A DNA stretch of 64,000 bases from DATFVA01 sp963721075. Lineage in GTDB: Bacteria; Bacteroidota; Ignavibacteria; Ignavibacteriales; Ignavibacteriaceae. The position numbers were made by a program, and so were the translations under genes. The DNA is taken from NCBI GenBank assembly GCA_963721075.1, contig CAVRHV010000024.1, forward strand, positions 1 to 64,000. Direction: 5' to 3'. The stretch's first letter is position 1. Every line of letters begins with the position of its first letter. The notes below the pieces were generated by a model. That model saw only the letters and a list, made by a program, of their open reading frames with translations, was not told the origin of the DNA and ran no database searches. This document shows positions 9,811 through 20,079 of the stretch, one piece after another.

Positions 9811-11777
9811 ATGGCACGTAAAGAAAAACCAAAAACTGAAGGATTAAGATTAGGATTTCTGTCGAACCTGACCATTTTTCTTATTTTTACAGGACTGGGA
9901 TTCGGACTTTATATCTTTTTTATGAAAGAACTCGAATCTCAGAAGCTTGCAGATTCCAGGTACATGAACAGCGCAGCTTGCCGAAGAAATAGTAAACAAA
10001 GAACTCATTCCTGCCGATTCCACCCGAAAAACACCGCAGATTTATTCCGTACATATGTAGAGATGCTAATGATATAATATATTGTGTTTTGTGCAAGGAT
10101 TCCGGAAATGTTATAAATAGTTATAATTATTCAGAGGCATTAAATAGTCAATTTTTATCTTCAGATGTCCGCGGTTCATATGATTACGCAAGCTCATTAT
10201 ATATGATTAAATCCCCGGTTCACTTTCCCGGAAAAACATACACAGTATATCTTGGATTGAGCGGCAGATTTATTGAAGATTTCCTTCAGGAGAAAAATAA
10301 GACTGTTCTTCCGTTTGTCGGGGGGGTATGTGCGCTGGGATTCCTGTTATTATTTCTATTAAATAAGATCTTTATAACCGGTCCTATGCGAAAAATAGCT
10401 CTCGCTGCCCAGGGAATTTCAGCAGGGAATATGGATCTGAGAGCGAGATACAACAGCAGCAGCGAATCTAGGGATAATTGCCGCAGGCTGTAAATTTCCT
10501 TGCTCACCACCTGGATAAATCTAACCGGCAGGTATCCGTCATTAAATAAAGAGCTTAAGACGGTAGTTAAGGATAAAATCGGCGAACTTAATCTTGAGGT
10601 TAACCAGAGAAGACTTGCAGAGCATAAACTAAGGCAAAGCGAGGAACAGTTCCGTCTTCTGTTTGAAAGAGCACCTATCGGGATGGTTATAACAACTATT
10701 GAGGGTAAAATTATCAGAAGCAACAGTGCTTTCTGTGAAACTCTGGGATATACTTCTGACGAAATAGAGACTAAGAATATATCGGATATTACGGTTGAGG
10801 AATATGTGGAATATGATAAGCAGCTTCATAAGGCATTGCTCAGCGGAAAACTTTCACATGTTTATTTTGAAAAGGAATTAAAAAAGAAAGATGGTTTTAG
10901 CATTCATGCCATAGTGGAATCGGTAATGACCCGGGATGCCAGCAATCATCCGCATCATATCATTCAGCAGGTTATTGATATTACTGAACGTAAAAAAGTT
11001 GAGAAAGAGCTTATTATATCAAAAGAAAAGGCAGAGGAATCTGACAGATTGAAGAGTGCATTCCTTGCGCAGATGTCACATGAGATCAGAACCCCTCTGA
11101 ACGTAATCTTAACTGCGACCCCGTTACTGGCAGAAGATCTTTCCACCGAGGATGAGGACATAAATGTGCTGCTTGATTCTGTAAATTCGGCAGGTAAAAG
11201 GCTGCAGAGAACAATAGATATGATCCTTAATTTGTCATCAGTACAGAGCGGTAATTATGTATCACAGTTTGAAGCTGTAAATCTCAGCGATGATCTGAGG
11301 GTGCTTGTTGATGAAATGAAATCCCTGGCTATGGAAAAGAATCTTACTTTGACTTTTACCAATCATGCATATGATCCTCTGATTAAGGGAGATAAATATA
11401 CGCTGAACCAGATATTCCAGAACCTGCTCGGAAATGCAATAAAATATACGCAGGCAGGTACAATTGAGGTTAAAGTGCTGGAAGAAAACCCCGGTAAGAT
11501 ATCTGTAGAGGTTAAGGATACCGGAATCGGAATGTCACAGGAATATCTGAAAAAGCTTTTCACGCCCTTCTCACAGGAGGATATGGGTTACAAACGTGAA
11601 TTTGAAGGCAACGGACTGGGACTTGCTCTTGTTAAGAAATACGTTGAATTAAATGATGCCGAAATTTTCGTTAAAAGCGAGAAAAGTAAAGGGACTACAT
11701 TCAAAGTAGTATTCAAGAAGTCAGCTGATAAAAAGGCTTATGTTTCACTTAAGGATAATACAAAAGTAATATCCTGA
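9811..11777 (+). CDS. Membrane sensor histidine kinase (HAMP-PAS-HisKA-HATPase), five frame breaks
   Basis: Two-component sensor kinase. An N-terminal membrane helix (LTIFLIFTGLGFGLYIFF) is followed by an extracytoplasmic sensor region. A second helix (VLPFVGGVCALGFLLLFLL) leads into a HAMP segment. A PAS domain follows (FRLLFERAPIGMVITTIEGK ... VIDITERKK). The HisKA H-box is FLAQMSHEIRTPLNVIL, then the N-box NLLGNAIKYT and the G boxes VKDTGIGMS and GNGLGLALVKKY. The kinase core from about 10550 to the stop is intact. The first third is broken near 9970, 10055, 10467, 10490 and 10540, each by one extra base, and correction gives about 653 residues. No response regulator is adjacent, so its partner is unknown. 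The dense breaks could also mean real decay. Confidence 0.82.
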
Positions 11778-11953
11778 AACAAATTGATTGATTTATCCGT
11801 CAGGACCATTCCGTTATAACTTTTTCCGTGCACAATAAAACTATGACTCTTCGCATAATCAGTCCTTGCCCGTCCGCCATCACCCTATTTCTGCCTCTTA
11901 TAATTAAAGATAAATTTTTAACTTATGGCTTCATTTAAAAAAAATAATTCAAG

Positions 11954-12778
11954 ATGAAAGCTGCTTTCTTTATTATAACCTTTTCTTTATTGAATGTTTC
12001 TTTAGCCCAGGAGGGACTGGTTAAATCATATTATCCAAATGATACTCTGAAATCAGAAATAAATTTCGAAAGAAACGTGAGGCAGGGAGATGCAAAGTTC
12101 TACTATGAGAACGGGCATCTTAAAGAGGAATTGACTTATATGAACGGAAAAGTTGAAGGTGTTGTTAAAGAATATAATGAAGATGGTCTTCTCAAAGAAC
12201 TTTATAGTTTGGAAAGCGGCAAAAGACAAGGGCCTACCTCATACTATGATGACAAAGGAGTATGGACCGGTGATAAGAATTTTGAGAACGGTGTACTTGT
12301 AGTGGAAAAGGAACCTGAGTCTGAGGAAATCGTTGGAAGTCCTCAACCCGCCACGGATGAGACTGCAGAAACTAATAAACCAGTGGAAAAGAGCACGGTC
12401 AGGGTTAAGAAAACAGAAGAAAAAACTATTCCGCCGACGGTACAGGAAGAGAACTTTGACGATGATCCCGCCTACTATCTGAGTGCCGAAGTTATGCCAG
12501 AACCCAAAGGGGGGATAGCAGAACTTCAGAAGAAATTAATTTATCCTTCCTATGCAAAAGAAAATGAAATCGAGGGAACTGTAAAAGTAAGGGCTTTCGT
12601 TGACCAAAACGGTGATGTGACGAGGGCTGAAGTGGAGCAGGGAATTGGATATGGATGTGATGAAAGTGCAAGAATTACAGTTTTATATGCTAAATTCAAT
12701 CCCGGGCTGATCAGAGGCAGGCCGGTTAAAACCCAGGTTGTAATACCGCTTGAATTCAAACTTCCGAAAAAAGATTAG
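11954..12778 (+). CDS. Exported YwqK/MORN-like repeat protein with TonB C-terminal domain
   Basis: The 274-residue protein starts with a signal peptide (MKAAFFIITFSLLNVSLA). Residues about 20-110 are repeats of the YwqK/MORN-like type (YYENGHLKEELTYMNGKVEG, EYNEDGLLKELY, GKRQGPTSYYDDKG). A Glu/Thr/Lys-rich linker (about 115-170) follows, then a TonB C-terminal domain (EPKGGIAELQKKLIYPS ... EGTVKVRAFVDQNGDVTRAEV ... VVIPLEFKL). It lacks the N-terminal membrane anchor of a true TonB, so the whole protein is probably periplasmic or surface-exposed. Function is not known. It converges on pdxB with a 4-base overlap. Confidence 0.78.
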   Translation: MKAAFFIITFSLLNVSLAQEGLVKSYYPNDTLKSEINFERNVRQGDAKFYYENGHLKEELTYMNGKVEGVVKEYNEDGLLKELYSLESGKRQGPTSYYDDKGVWTGDKNFENGVLVVEKEPESEEIVGSPQPATDETAETNKPVEKSTVRVKKTEEKTIPPTVQEENFDDDPAYYLSAEVMPEPKGGIAELQKKLIYPSYAKENEIEGTVKVRAFVDQNGDVTRAEVEQGIGYGCDESARITVLYAKFNPGLIRGRPVKTQVVIPLEFKLPKKD

Positions 12779-13916
12779 TACTCGCTGATATTAAATCTTA
12801 GGGACTTCAATATCTTTATTTCTTTCTTCAGTTTACTGCTGATTCTTACGGTATAATTTGTAAACTCTCTTCTTACCGGATAATTCTTTCTAAGACTATC
12901 AAAATAGCTTCCCGCTTCTTTTTGTTCTGATATAAGGCGCAGCTTCTCATCGTCTTGTGTGATGTTATAAATTCCTGAAAGCAATGTATTTATAGATTGC
13001 TCCGGAGTTCCTGAATCCGGGTAATCAATTAACGCAGCTTTTATTTCGGGCATTATAGGCCGCCACACTTTGTTTCCCTTTAAAAACCTGTTAAGCGAAT
13101 CAAATATCATGACTGTACCATTTACTTTTCCTTCGTAAGAATACCCCGCGATATGAGGTGTCCCAATCCTTACCAGCCTCAGCAATTCTTCGTCGATAAC
13201 CGGTTCACTTTCCCAAACGTCCAGTATTACCTCATTTCCATTATTCAGCAGAAAATTTTTAAGATCGTCATTCGAGACGACGCTTCCGCGTGATGCATTC
13301 AGAATAATTTTATTACTATTAAAAGAATTCAGCTGAGATGATGAAAGCATGTGGAAAGTATTATCAATTCCACCTTTATTCAGAGGTACGTGATAGGTTA
13401 AAATATCGGCCTTATTGCTTCATCATAAGTGCAGAAGAACGAATTACCGGTTTTTCTCTGCAAAGGCGGATCATTTATAAATAACTTCATTCCTATTGCC
13501 CGTGCTATCCGTGCAACTCTGCTTCCGATGTTACCGTATCCTATTATTCCCAGGGAAATTTTCTGGAGCGGCCACTGTTTTTCCGAAGCTATTTTATAGA
13601 GTCCTGCAAAGATATACTCTGCTACTGAGTCAGCATTGCAGCCGGGGGCATTTGCATATTGTATATGAGCCTTGTTAAGATATCCGGTATCTATATGATC
13701 AAGTCCTATTGTGGTTGTCCCAACAAATTTTACATTAGATCCCTGAAGAAGCTGTTCATTGACCTTTGTGACTGACCTGACGATGAGGATATCAAATGGT
13801 CTTAGGATTTCATTTGTTATCTCTCTCCCCGGGATGAGCTGAACAGTGCCGAAATTTGAGAAAGCTGCTTCGGCGTGAGGAATATTTTCATCTGCAAGAA
13901 TTTTATAAATCATCAC
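12775..13916 (-). CDS. pdxB: Erythronate-4-phosphate dehydrogenase, one frame break
   Basis: NAD-dependent D-2-hydroxyacid dehydrogenase of the DXP-independent pyridoxal-phosphate route, oxidising 4-phosphoerythronate. The first frame begins MMIYKILADENIPHAEAAFS and holds the NAD motif GIIGYGNIGSRVARIARAIG and GTTTIGLDHID. The second holds the catalytic region (LNASRGSVVSNDDL ... ILDVWESEP ... TPHIAGYSYEGK) and the PdxB-type C-terminal dimerisation tail. The join lies near 13405-13420. Restoring one A gives YDEAIKADILTYHVPLNKGG, so this looks like a one-base deletion in an A run, unlike most breaks in the window. The corrected length is about 380 residues, matching the family. Confidence 0.88.
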
Positions 13917-14067
13917 TGAGATTTCCGGTTATTTGCTTATTATATACGTTCAAACATTGTTTTTTGAGACATTAAAATATATTTTTTACAACCTTTTCTT
14001 AAATACTTTTAAAAGATAATGAATATGTAGAATATATAGGTTCACTTTAAACTGAGGAGAGATATAT

Positions 14068-15448
14068 ATGCTGAGTCAACTGCTGCAACCAGAGATCAAG
14101 TCGTTAATCGATGAGCGTAAGCTTAGCACTCTCAAAGAAGTTCTAAGTGACTGGTCTCCCGCCGACATTGCCGAACTTATTGCCGAACTTTCCGAGAACG
14201 AACAAGCCGTAGTTTTCAGAGTGCTTCCCCAGGAACTTGCTGCTGATACATTTGAATACCTCGAATTTGATATGCAGGTAACCCTTCTCAAAGCAATGGG
14301 AAAAGAGGAAGTTGCATCGATTCTGAACGAAATGTCGCCTGATGATCGTACAGCATTGCTTGAAGATCTTCCCAGCAGTGCTGCCCGGCAGATGATGATG
14401 CTCCTTTCAACAGAGGAAAGGCATATCGCAAGAACGCTGCTTGGCTATCCTGAAGACAGTGTGGGCCGACTTATGACTCCTGATTACCTTGCTGTAAAGC
14501 CGGAATCCACAATTGAGGAAGTACTGAATTATATCAGAAAGAACGGCAGAGACAAAGAAACCATCAATACTTTGTACATTGTTAATGAAAAAGGCAAGTT
14601 AATGGACGATGTCAGGATACGGGAAATTCTGCTGGCTGAGTTTAATCAGCAGATACTTGACCTGATGGATGAAAACTACATTGCACTTAATGTATATGAT
14701 GATCAGGAAACGGCAGTTGAAATATTCAAAAAATATGATCGTATTGCATTGCCTGTGGTAGATTCTTTTGGTGTTCTGCTTGGTATAGTAACGGTTGATG
14801 ACGTATTTGATGTTGCTGAAGAAGAGGCTACCGAGGATATCCATAAAATAGCCGGTGTGACGGCACTCGAAGAAGCATATTCTTCTATTTCGTTATTTGA
14901 AATGATTAAAAAACGAGGCGGCTGGCTGGCCCTGTTATTCGTTGGGGAAATGTTTACAGCAACAGCTATGGGACTATTCGAGGTGGAGATCAAAAAAGCA
15001 ATAGTATTGACTCTATTTCTGCCCCTTATTATCTCCAGCGGCGGAAACTCAGGTTCCCAGGCATCAACACTGGTAATACGTGCATTGTCGCTTGGTGAAA
15101 TATCTTTAAAAGACTGGTTATTTCGTAATGAGAAGAGAAATTATAACAGGATTTGTACTGGGCGCAATACTTGCGGTGATAGGATTTCTGAGAATTTCTG
15201 TATGGCAGGCAGTTTCAGACGTTTATGGTATACACTGGCTGATGGTAGGGATAACAGTGTCAATAGCTTTAATAGGAGTAGTACTCTGGGGTACTCTGTC
15301 GGGATCTATGCTGCCCTTTATACTAAAAAAACTGGGTGCGGATCCGGCAACTTCCAGTGCTCCTCTTGTAGCTACTATGGTGGATGTGATTGGACTAATA
15401 ATCTACTTCCTGGTCGCTATTTTTATACTGAGAGGGACTCTGCTCTGA
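14068..15448 (+). CDS. mgtE: Magnesium transporter MgtE, one frame break near the C-terminus
   Basis: Mg2+-gated channel of the inner membrane. The N-terminal superhelical MgtE_N domain covers about residues 30-135 and two CBS domains about 137-260. The membrane domain starts at about residue 285 (RGGWLALLFVGEMFTA, then FLPLIISSGGNSGSQASTLVIRAL, shortened here to its key GGNSGSQ motif). The frame changes near 15127: dropping one C joins DWLF to VMRREIITGFVLGA, and the last three helices end RGTLL. Corrected length is about 459 residues. A GAGGAG ribosome site precedes the ATG. I found no M-box-like leader in the 151-base upstream gap. Confidence 0.92.
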
Positions 15449-15641
15449 AATAGTAATCTTTTTTATTCTGAGTCACACTCATAACACTTTCTTATTTTGT
15501 CCTTTCCGCTTTCCTAAGTAAATTAATAGCTATTCTGTAAAAAAATAAGCAAAGGTTTAAAGAGTTAATCTTTCTAAGTACCGGCCTGGAATTTGATAAA
15601 TTATTAGATTCCCCAGTTTCATATCAAAATGAAGGACAATT

Positions 15642-16976
15642 ATGGAATTATTGAATAAAATAAAAGATAAATCGGCTGTTGTAGGAATTATCGGCTTAGG
15701 TTATGTAGGTCTTCCTCTCGGATTAGAATTCGCTTCCAAAGGCTTCAAAGTTCTCGGATTTGATCTCGATGAAACAAAGGTAAAAAATCTGAATGAGGGT
15801 AAGAGCTACATTAAACATATCGCAGCAAAAAGAATCAAGGACGTAGTAGATAAAAAAAGTTTTTCTGCAACAAGTGAATTCAGCAGACTGCCGGAAGCTG
15901 ATGCAGTTATAATCTGCGTTCCAACTCCTCTGGATGAGCATCGGGAACCAGATATGACATATATCGTCAATACTACCGAAACAATTTCAAAATATCTGAG
16001 GAAAGGTCAGCTGGTTTCACTCGAATCAACCACCTATCCCGGAACAACCGATGAGATTTTACTTCCTATGTTTGAAAAATCAGGTGAACGCGATGGTGGT
16101 AAAAAATTTGAAGTAGGCAAAGACTTCTACCTGTCATTTTCCCCAGAAAGGGAGGATCCCAATAATCCAAGTTTTAATACCGCAACAATACCTAAAGTTG
16201 TGGGAGGTATTACCCCGGAATGTATAAAGGTAGCTGCCACTTTATATAATAATGTTGTTGTCAAGACAGTTCCTGTGTCTTCAACCAGAGCTGCTGAAGC
16301 AACCAAACTTACGGAAAATATATACAGGTCGGTGAATATTGCTTTAGTAAATGAGCTTAAAATGGTATTTGACCGTATGGGGATAGATGTATGGGAGGTA
16401 ATTGAAGCGGCCTCAACCAAACCTTTCGGTTTTCAGCCCTTCTACCCTGGTCCCGGTTTAGGCGGACACTGTATACCTATTGATCCTTTTTATCTGACCT
16501 GGAAGGCACGCGAGTATGAAATTCATACCAGGTTCATCGAACTGGCAGGAGAAGTAAATACATATATGCCATATTATGTCGTTGAAAAAGGAGGAGAAGC
16601 TCTTAATCGTGTGAAGAAATCCCTGAACGGTTCAAAAGTACTGATACTTGGTGTTGCGTATAAGAAAGATATTGATGATATGAGAGAATCTCCTTCACTC
16701 AGATTGATAGAATTATTCAGGGAAAAAGGCTGCGAGGTTTCATATAACGACCCTTATGTTCCCAAATTACCAAAAACGCGTAAGTACCATTTCGATATGG
16801 AATCAGTAGATCTGACTAAAGAGAACCTGAAAAAATTCGACCTTGTAGTTCTGAGCACTGATCATTCGGATTATGATTATAAGATGATTGCTGAACATGC
16901 ACATTTAATTGTTGACAGCAGGAATGCTTTCGTTAAAAATGGAATAATTGATAATAATAAAATAGTAAAGGCTTAA
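15642..16976 (+). CDS. wbpA: UDP-N-acetylglucosamine 6-dehydrogenase (WbpA-type nucleotide-sugar dehydrogenase)
   Basis: NAD-dependent four-electron oxidation of the C6 hydroxyl of UDP-GlcNAc to the uronic acid, the first step to UDP-di-N-acetylated uronates. The 444 residues include the Rossmann motif GIIGLGYVGLPLG, the ESTTYPGTT region, the catalytic-cysteine motif GPGLGGHCIPIDPFYL, and the C-terminal UDP-binding domain (LGVAYKKDIDDMRESPS). WbpA rather than a generic Ugd is preferred because B-, D- and E-like genes follow. The next gene starts one base after the stop, and this gene opens the sugar operon. A 193-base gap separates it from mgtE. Confidence 0.88.
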   Translation: MELLNKIKDKSAVVGIIGLGYVGLPLGLEFASKGFKVLGFDLDETKVKNLNEGKSYIKHIAAKRIKDVVDKKSFSATSEFSRLPEADAVIICVPTPLDEHREPDMTYIVNTTETISKYLRKGQLVSLESTTYPGTTDEILLPMFEKSGERDGGKKFEVGKDFYLSFSPEREDPNNPSFNTATIPKVVGGITPECIKVAATLYNNVVVKTVPVSSTRAAEATKLTENIYRSVNIALVNELKMVFDRMGIDVWEVIEAASTKPFGFQPFYPGPGLGGHCIPIDPFYLTWKAREYEIHTRFIELAGEVNTYMPYYVVEKGGEALNRVKKSLNGSKVLILGVAYKKDIDDMRESPSLRLIELFREKGCEVSYNDPYVPKLPKTRKYHFDMESVDLTKENLKKFDLVVLSTDHSDYDYKMIAEHAHLIVDSRNAFVKNGIIDNNKIVKA

Positions 16977-16977
16977 G

Positions 16978-17976
16978 ATGTTTGAAGAAATCGGATTAGG
17001 TATTATAGGTGCCGGCAGATGGGGAATAAATCACGTAAGGACTGCGAACCAATTGTTAGGAAAGAATCTGAAATTTGTATGCGATTTTAACCCGGCTGCC
17101 TCAGAAAAAATAGCAGGTATATCTTCTGAGATTCCTTTTACTACAAAAATTGAAGACATTCTCGACAATCCTGAGATAAATGCAGTTATAATTGCAACCC
17201 CGGCAGAAACGCATTATGATGTTGCTAAAAAAGCCCTAATGAAAGATAAAAACGTTCTTGTGGAAAAGCCGATAACTCTGATCTCGACCCACGCACGTGA
17301 ACTGGTGGAGATTGCAGAGAGAAAAGACAAAAAGCTGATGGTAGGCCATGTTCTTTTATATCACCCTGCTGTAAGAAAAATAAAGGAAATAATTGATGAT
17401 AATAAGATAGGCAGACTTCAATATATATACAGCAACAGGCTTAACCTGGGCTCTATAAGAACAGAGGAAAATATTTTGTGGAGCTTTGCGCCGCACGATA
17501 TTTCTGTGATTCAATATTTGCTGAAAAGCAATCCTGTTTATGTTGATGCAAAGGGAGCCACGATTCTTCAGAGTGCCATTGAGGATACTACTGTTACATA
17601 TCTTTCTTATCCGGGCAATATACATGCTCATATTTTTGTCAGCTGGCTTCATCCATTTAAAGAACAAAGACTTGTCGTGATCGGGGAAAAGGGTATGGTT
17701 GTATTTGAAGACAGTCTTAAGACCGATAAACTGAAGTTTTATCCAAAAGGTTTCAAAAATATAAATGGATCTCTTCAGAAATTTGAGGGCGACTTTGAGG
17801 TGATTGAATTTGAAAATCAGCAGCCTCTGGCTGAAGAACAGAGACATTTCTTTAATTCTATAATTAACAATGAAAAACCATTAACAGACGGCATTCACGC
17901 TGTAGAGGTACTGGAGATCCTTGAGAAAGCTCAGGCGTGTCTTTCAGCTGATCAGTCGCTTGCGAAGGTAAAATAA
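16978..17976 (+). CDS. wbpB: Gfo/Idh/MocA oxidoreductase, WbpB-like
   Basis: Probable oxidation of UDP-GlcNAcA at C3, giving the 3-keto sugar that the aminotransferase of this operon would use. The 332-residue protein starts with a Rossmann fold (GIIGAGRWGINHVRTAN). It carries the family motif VEKPITL at about residue 93, with the catalytic Lys, and GHVLLYHPAV. The start is one base after the wbpA stop, so translation is probably coupled. Specificity is inferred from the neighbours. Gfo/Idh/MocA proteins are diverse, so biochemical identity is less sure than fold. Confidence 0.82.
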   Translation: MFEEIGLGIIGAGRWGINHVRTANQLLGKNLKFVCDFNPAASEKIAGISSEIPFTTKIEDILDNPEINAVIIATPAETHYDVAKKALMKDKNVLVEKPITLISTHARELVEIAERKDKKLMVGHVLLYHPAVRKIKEIIDDNKIGRLQYIYSNRLNLGSIRTEENILWSFAPHDISVIQYLLKSNPVYVDAKGATILQSAIEDTTVTYLSYPGNIHAHIFVSWLHPFKEQRLVVIGEKGMVVFEDSLKTDKLKFYPKGFKNINGSLQKFEGDFEVIEFENQQPLAEEQRHFFNSIINNEKPLTDGIHAVEVLEILEKAQACLSADQSLAKVK

Positions 17977-18012
17977 AATCTATAATAAAATCGATAACCG
18001 GAGCGGAACCAA

Positions 18013-18597
18013 ATGGAAAATAAAAATTATTATGTCAATCAGTATGCAGTAGTTGACGATAATGTCGAAATAGGAGAAAATACCAAAATCTGGCACTTCA
18101 CACATGTTCAGTCAGGTTCAAAGATCGGGAAAAAATGTATTCTGGGTCAGAATGTAAACATCGCAAATAATGTAACAATCGGTAACTTTGTAAAAATACA
18201 GAATAACGTTTCAGTTTATGAAGGAGTGGAGCTTGAGGATTATGTATTCTGCGGACCTTCGATGGTGTTTACTAATATTCTTAATCCCCGCTCAAAATAT
18301 CCTCAGGTTGGAGCAGAATTTTATATCAAAACTCTCGTGAAAGAAGGTGCTTCACTGGGAGCCAATTCAACTATCGTCTGCGGTATAACAATAGGACGAT
18401 TTGCATTTGTAGGTGCAGGGGCTGTGGTTACTAAAGACGTTCCTGATTTTGCTCTGGTGGTCGGTAATCCGGCTAAAATAAAAGGCTGGTATAGTGAAGC
18501 CGGCAAGAAACTGGTTTTTGATAAGGATGGCTACGCATTCTGTGAGAAATCAGGTAAGAAATATAAGTTTGAAAATAACCTTGTAAAAGAAGTTTAA
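18013..18597 (+). CDS. wbpD: Hexapeptide-repeat N-acetyltransferase, WbpD-like
   Basis: Left-handed beta-helix acyltransferase. The 194 residues contain the isoleucine-patch repeats (VEIGENTKIWHFTHVQ, IGKKCILGQNVNIANNVTIG, VKIQNNVSVYEGV, LGANSTIVCGITIGRFAFVG) and the C-terminal VVGNPAKIKGW. In the Pseudomonas WbpD pathway this enzyme N-acetylates the 3-amino group of UDP-GlcNAc(3NH2)A. Its position between the oxidoreductase and the aminotransferase of the same operon supports that role. Spacing to its neighbours is under 40 bases. Confidence 0.85.
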   Translation: MENKNYYVNQYAVVDDNVEIGENTKIWHFTHVQSGSKIGKKCILGQNVNIANNVTIGNFVKIQNNVSVYEGVELEDYVFCGPSMVFTNILNPRSKYPQVGAEFYIKTLVKEGASLGANSTIVCGITIGRFAFVGAGAVVTKDVPDFALVVGNPAKIKGWYSEAGKKLVFDKDGYAFCEKSGKKYKFENNLVKEV

Positions 18598-18624
18598 TTA
18601 TTTAGTCATAGACAATCTGGGAAT

Positions 18625-19495
18625 ATGAAAGGCATTATACTAGCGGGAGGTTCAGGATCCCGCCTTTATCCAATTACTAAAGTCTACAGTAAACAGCTGA
18701 CTTTAATATACGACAAACCATTGATCTACTATCCTCTGTCCATTCTTATGCTGGGAGGAATACGCGAAATTCTCATTATTTCAAATGAGGAAACTATCCC
18801 GCTATATAAACAATTGTTTGAAAATGGTTCACAGGTCGGATTAAAAATAGACTATGCGGTACAGGAAGCTCCAAGAGGAATTGCAGAAGCTTTTATTATC
18901 GGCGAAAAATTTATCGGGAGAGACAGCGTTAGTCTCGTTCTCGGTGATAATATTTTTTACGGCTACCTGGATTTCTGGTACAAAGCTCTGAAAAAACATA
19001 AAAGCGGTGCAACTATTTTTGGCTACCAGGTAAATGATCCACAGAGGTACGGTATAGTGGACTTTGATAAAAAAGGTAAAGCGAGGTCTATTGAGGAGAA
19101 ACCGAAACATCCCAAATCTGATTTTGCAGTACCGGGTTTGTATGTGTTTGATAATGAGGTTGTGAAAATCTCGAAATCATTGAAGCCTTCTAAACGTGGT
19201 GAGCTGGAGATAACGGATGTAAATAATGTATATCTGAAAAAGGGAAAGTTGAATGTTGAAAAGATAGGAAGAGGGATTGCGTGGCTTGATACCGGGAACC
19301 CTACTGCTCTCCTGCAGGCATCAAACTTTTTCGGTGTTATCGAGGAAAGACAGGGACTTAAAGGTTGCCTGTATAGAAGAGATTGCCTACAGAATGAATT
19401 ATATAGATAAAAAGAATTTTAAAAAATTAATCTCTTCAATGCCGAAATCACTTTACAGAGATTACCTTGAAAAGTATTTGAAAGATCATAGTTAA
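18625..19495 (+). CDS. rmlA: Glucose-1-phosphate thymidylyltransferase, one frame break
   Basis: Makes dTDP-glucose from dTTP and glucose 1-phosphate. The N-terminus has the nucleotidyltransferase signature MKGIILAGGSGSRLYPITK, then SKQLTLIYDKPLIYYPLS, VLGDNIFYG, EEKPKHPKSDFAVPGLY, and GRGIAWLDTGNP. The main frame ends early in a different tail. Removing one G near 19362-19366 restores ERQGLKVACIEEIAYRMNYI and a normal end at 19495, giving about 289 residues, exactly the usual RmlA length. It is followed 4 bases later by rmlC. RmlB and RmlD are not in the window. Confidence 0.92.
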
Positions 19496-19499
19496 TAGT

Positions 19500-20063
19500 A
19501 TGAAGATTATTTCTGCGGATATACCCGAAGTTTTAATAATTCAACCTGATGTATTTGAAGATCCCCGGGGATATTTCCTTGAATCATTTAATAAAGCAAG
19601 ATTTAATGAGTATGACCTTGAAGTGAACTTTGTACAGGATAATATATCTCGGTCGGGTAAAGGAACTATAAGAGGACTCCATTATCAGGCCGGTGACAGA
19701 GCTCAGGGAAAACTCTGTCAGGTAATTACAGGCAGGGTGCTTGATATAGCAGTTGATATAAGATTCGGTTCGCCGACTTTCGGTAAATATGTTGCACAGG
19801 AACTGTCTGAAGAAAACCATACTCAGCTCTGGATTCCGCCGGGATTCGCACATGGCTTTTCTGTTCTTTCAGATTATGCAATATTCCTGTATAAGTGCAC
19901 CGACTTTTACAGCAAAGAACATGAAAGAACTATTATTTATAATGATCCGCAGTTAAATATTGACTGGGGAGTTGATAATCCTGTCATTTCACAAAAGGAT
20001 TTGAACGGAAAATCATTAAATGAAATAGACAGGGACTTTAGTTACTCAGAGAAGAAAAAATAG
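19500..20063 (+). CDS. rmlC: dTDP-4-dehydrorhamnose 3,5-epimerase (or related sugar 3,5-epimerase)
   Basis: Cupin epimerase acting on a dTDP-4-keto-6-deoxy sugar. Its 187 residues include the typical DPRGYFLESFN, FVQDNISRSGKGTIRGLHYQ (catalytic His in GLHYQ), VLDIAVDIRFGSPTFG, WIPPGFAHGFSVLSD, and the Tyr-containing ECTD-like LYKCTDFY segment. It follows rmlA by 4 bases. Without RmlB and RmlD nearby, the final product could be dTDP-rhamnose, with the other genes elsewhere, or another 6-deoxy sugar. Confidence 0.9.
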   Translation: MKIISADIPEVLIIQPDVFEDPRGYFLESFNKARFNEYDLEVNFVQDNISRSGKGTIRGLHYQAGDRAQGKLCQVITGRVLDIAVDIRFGSPTFGKYVAQELSEENHTQLWIPPGFAHGFSVLSDYAIFLYKCTDFYSKEHERTIIYNDPQLNIDWGVDNPVISQKDLNGKSLNEIDRDFSYSEKKK

Positions 20064-20079
20064 AAATGGAGATAACAAT

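Noticed and set aside
13917..14067. Mg2+ (M-box) riboswitch upstream of mgtE
   Set aside because: The 151-base leader is AT-rich and lacks any GC-rich multi-stem structure that I can pair.
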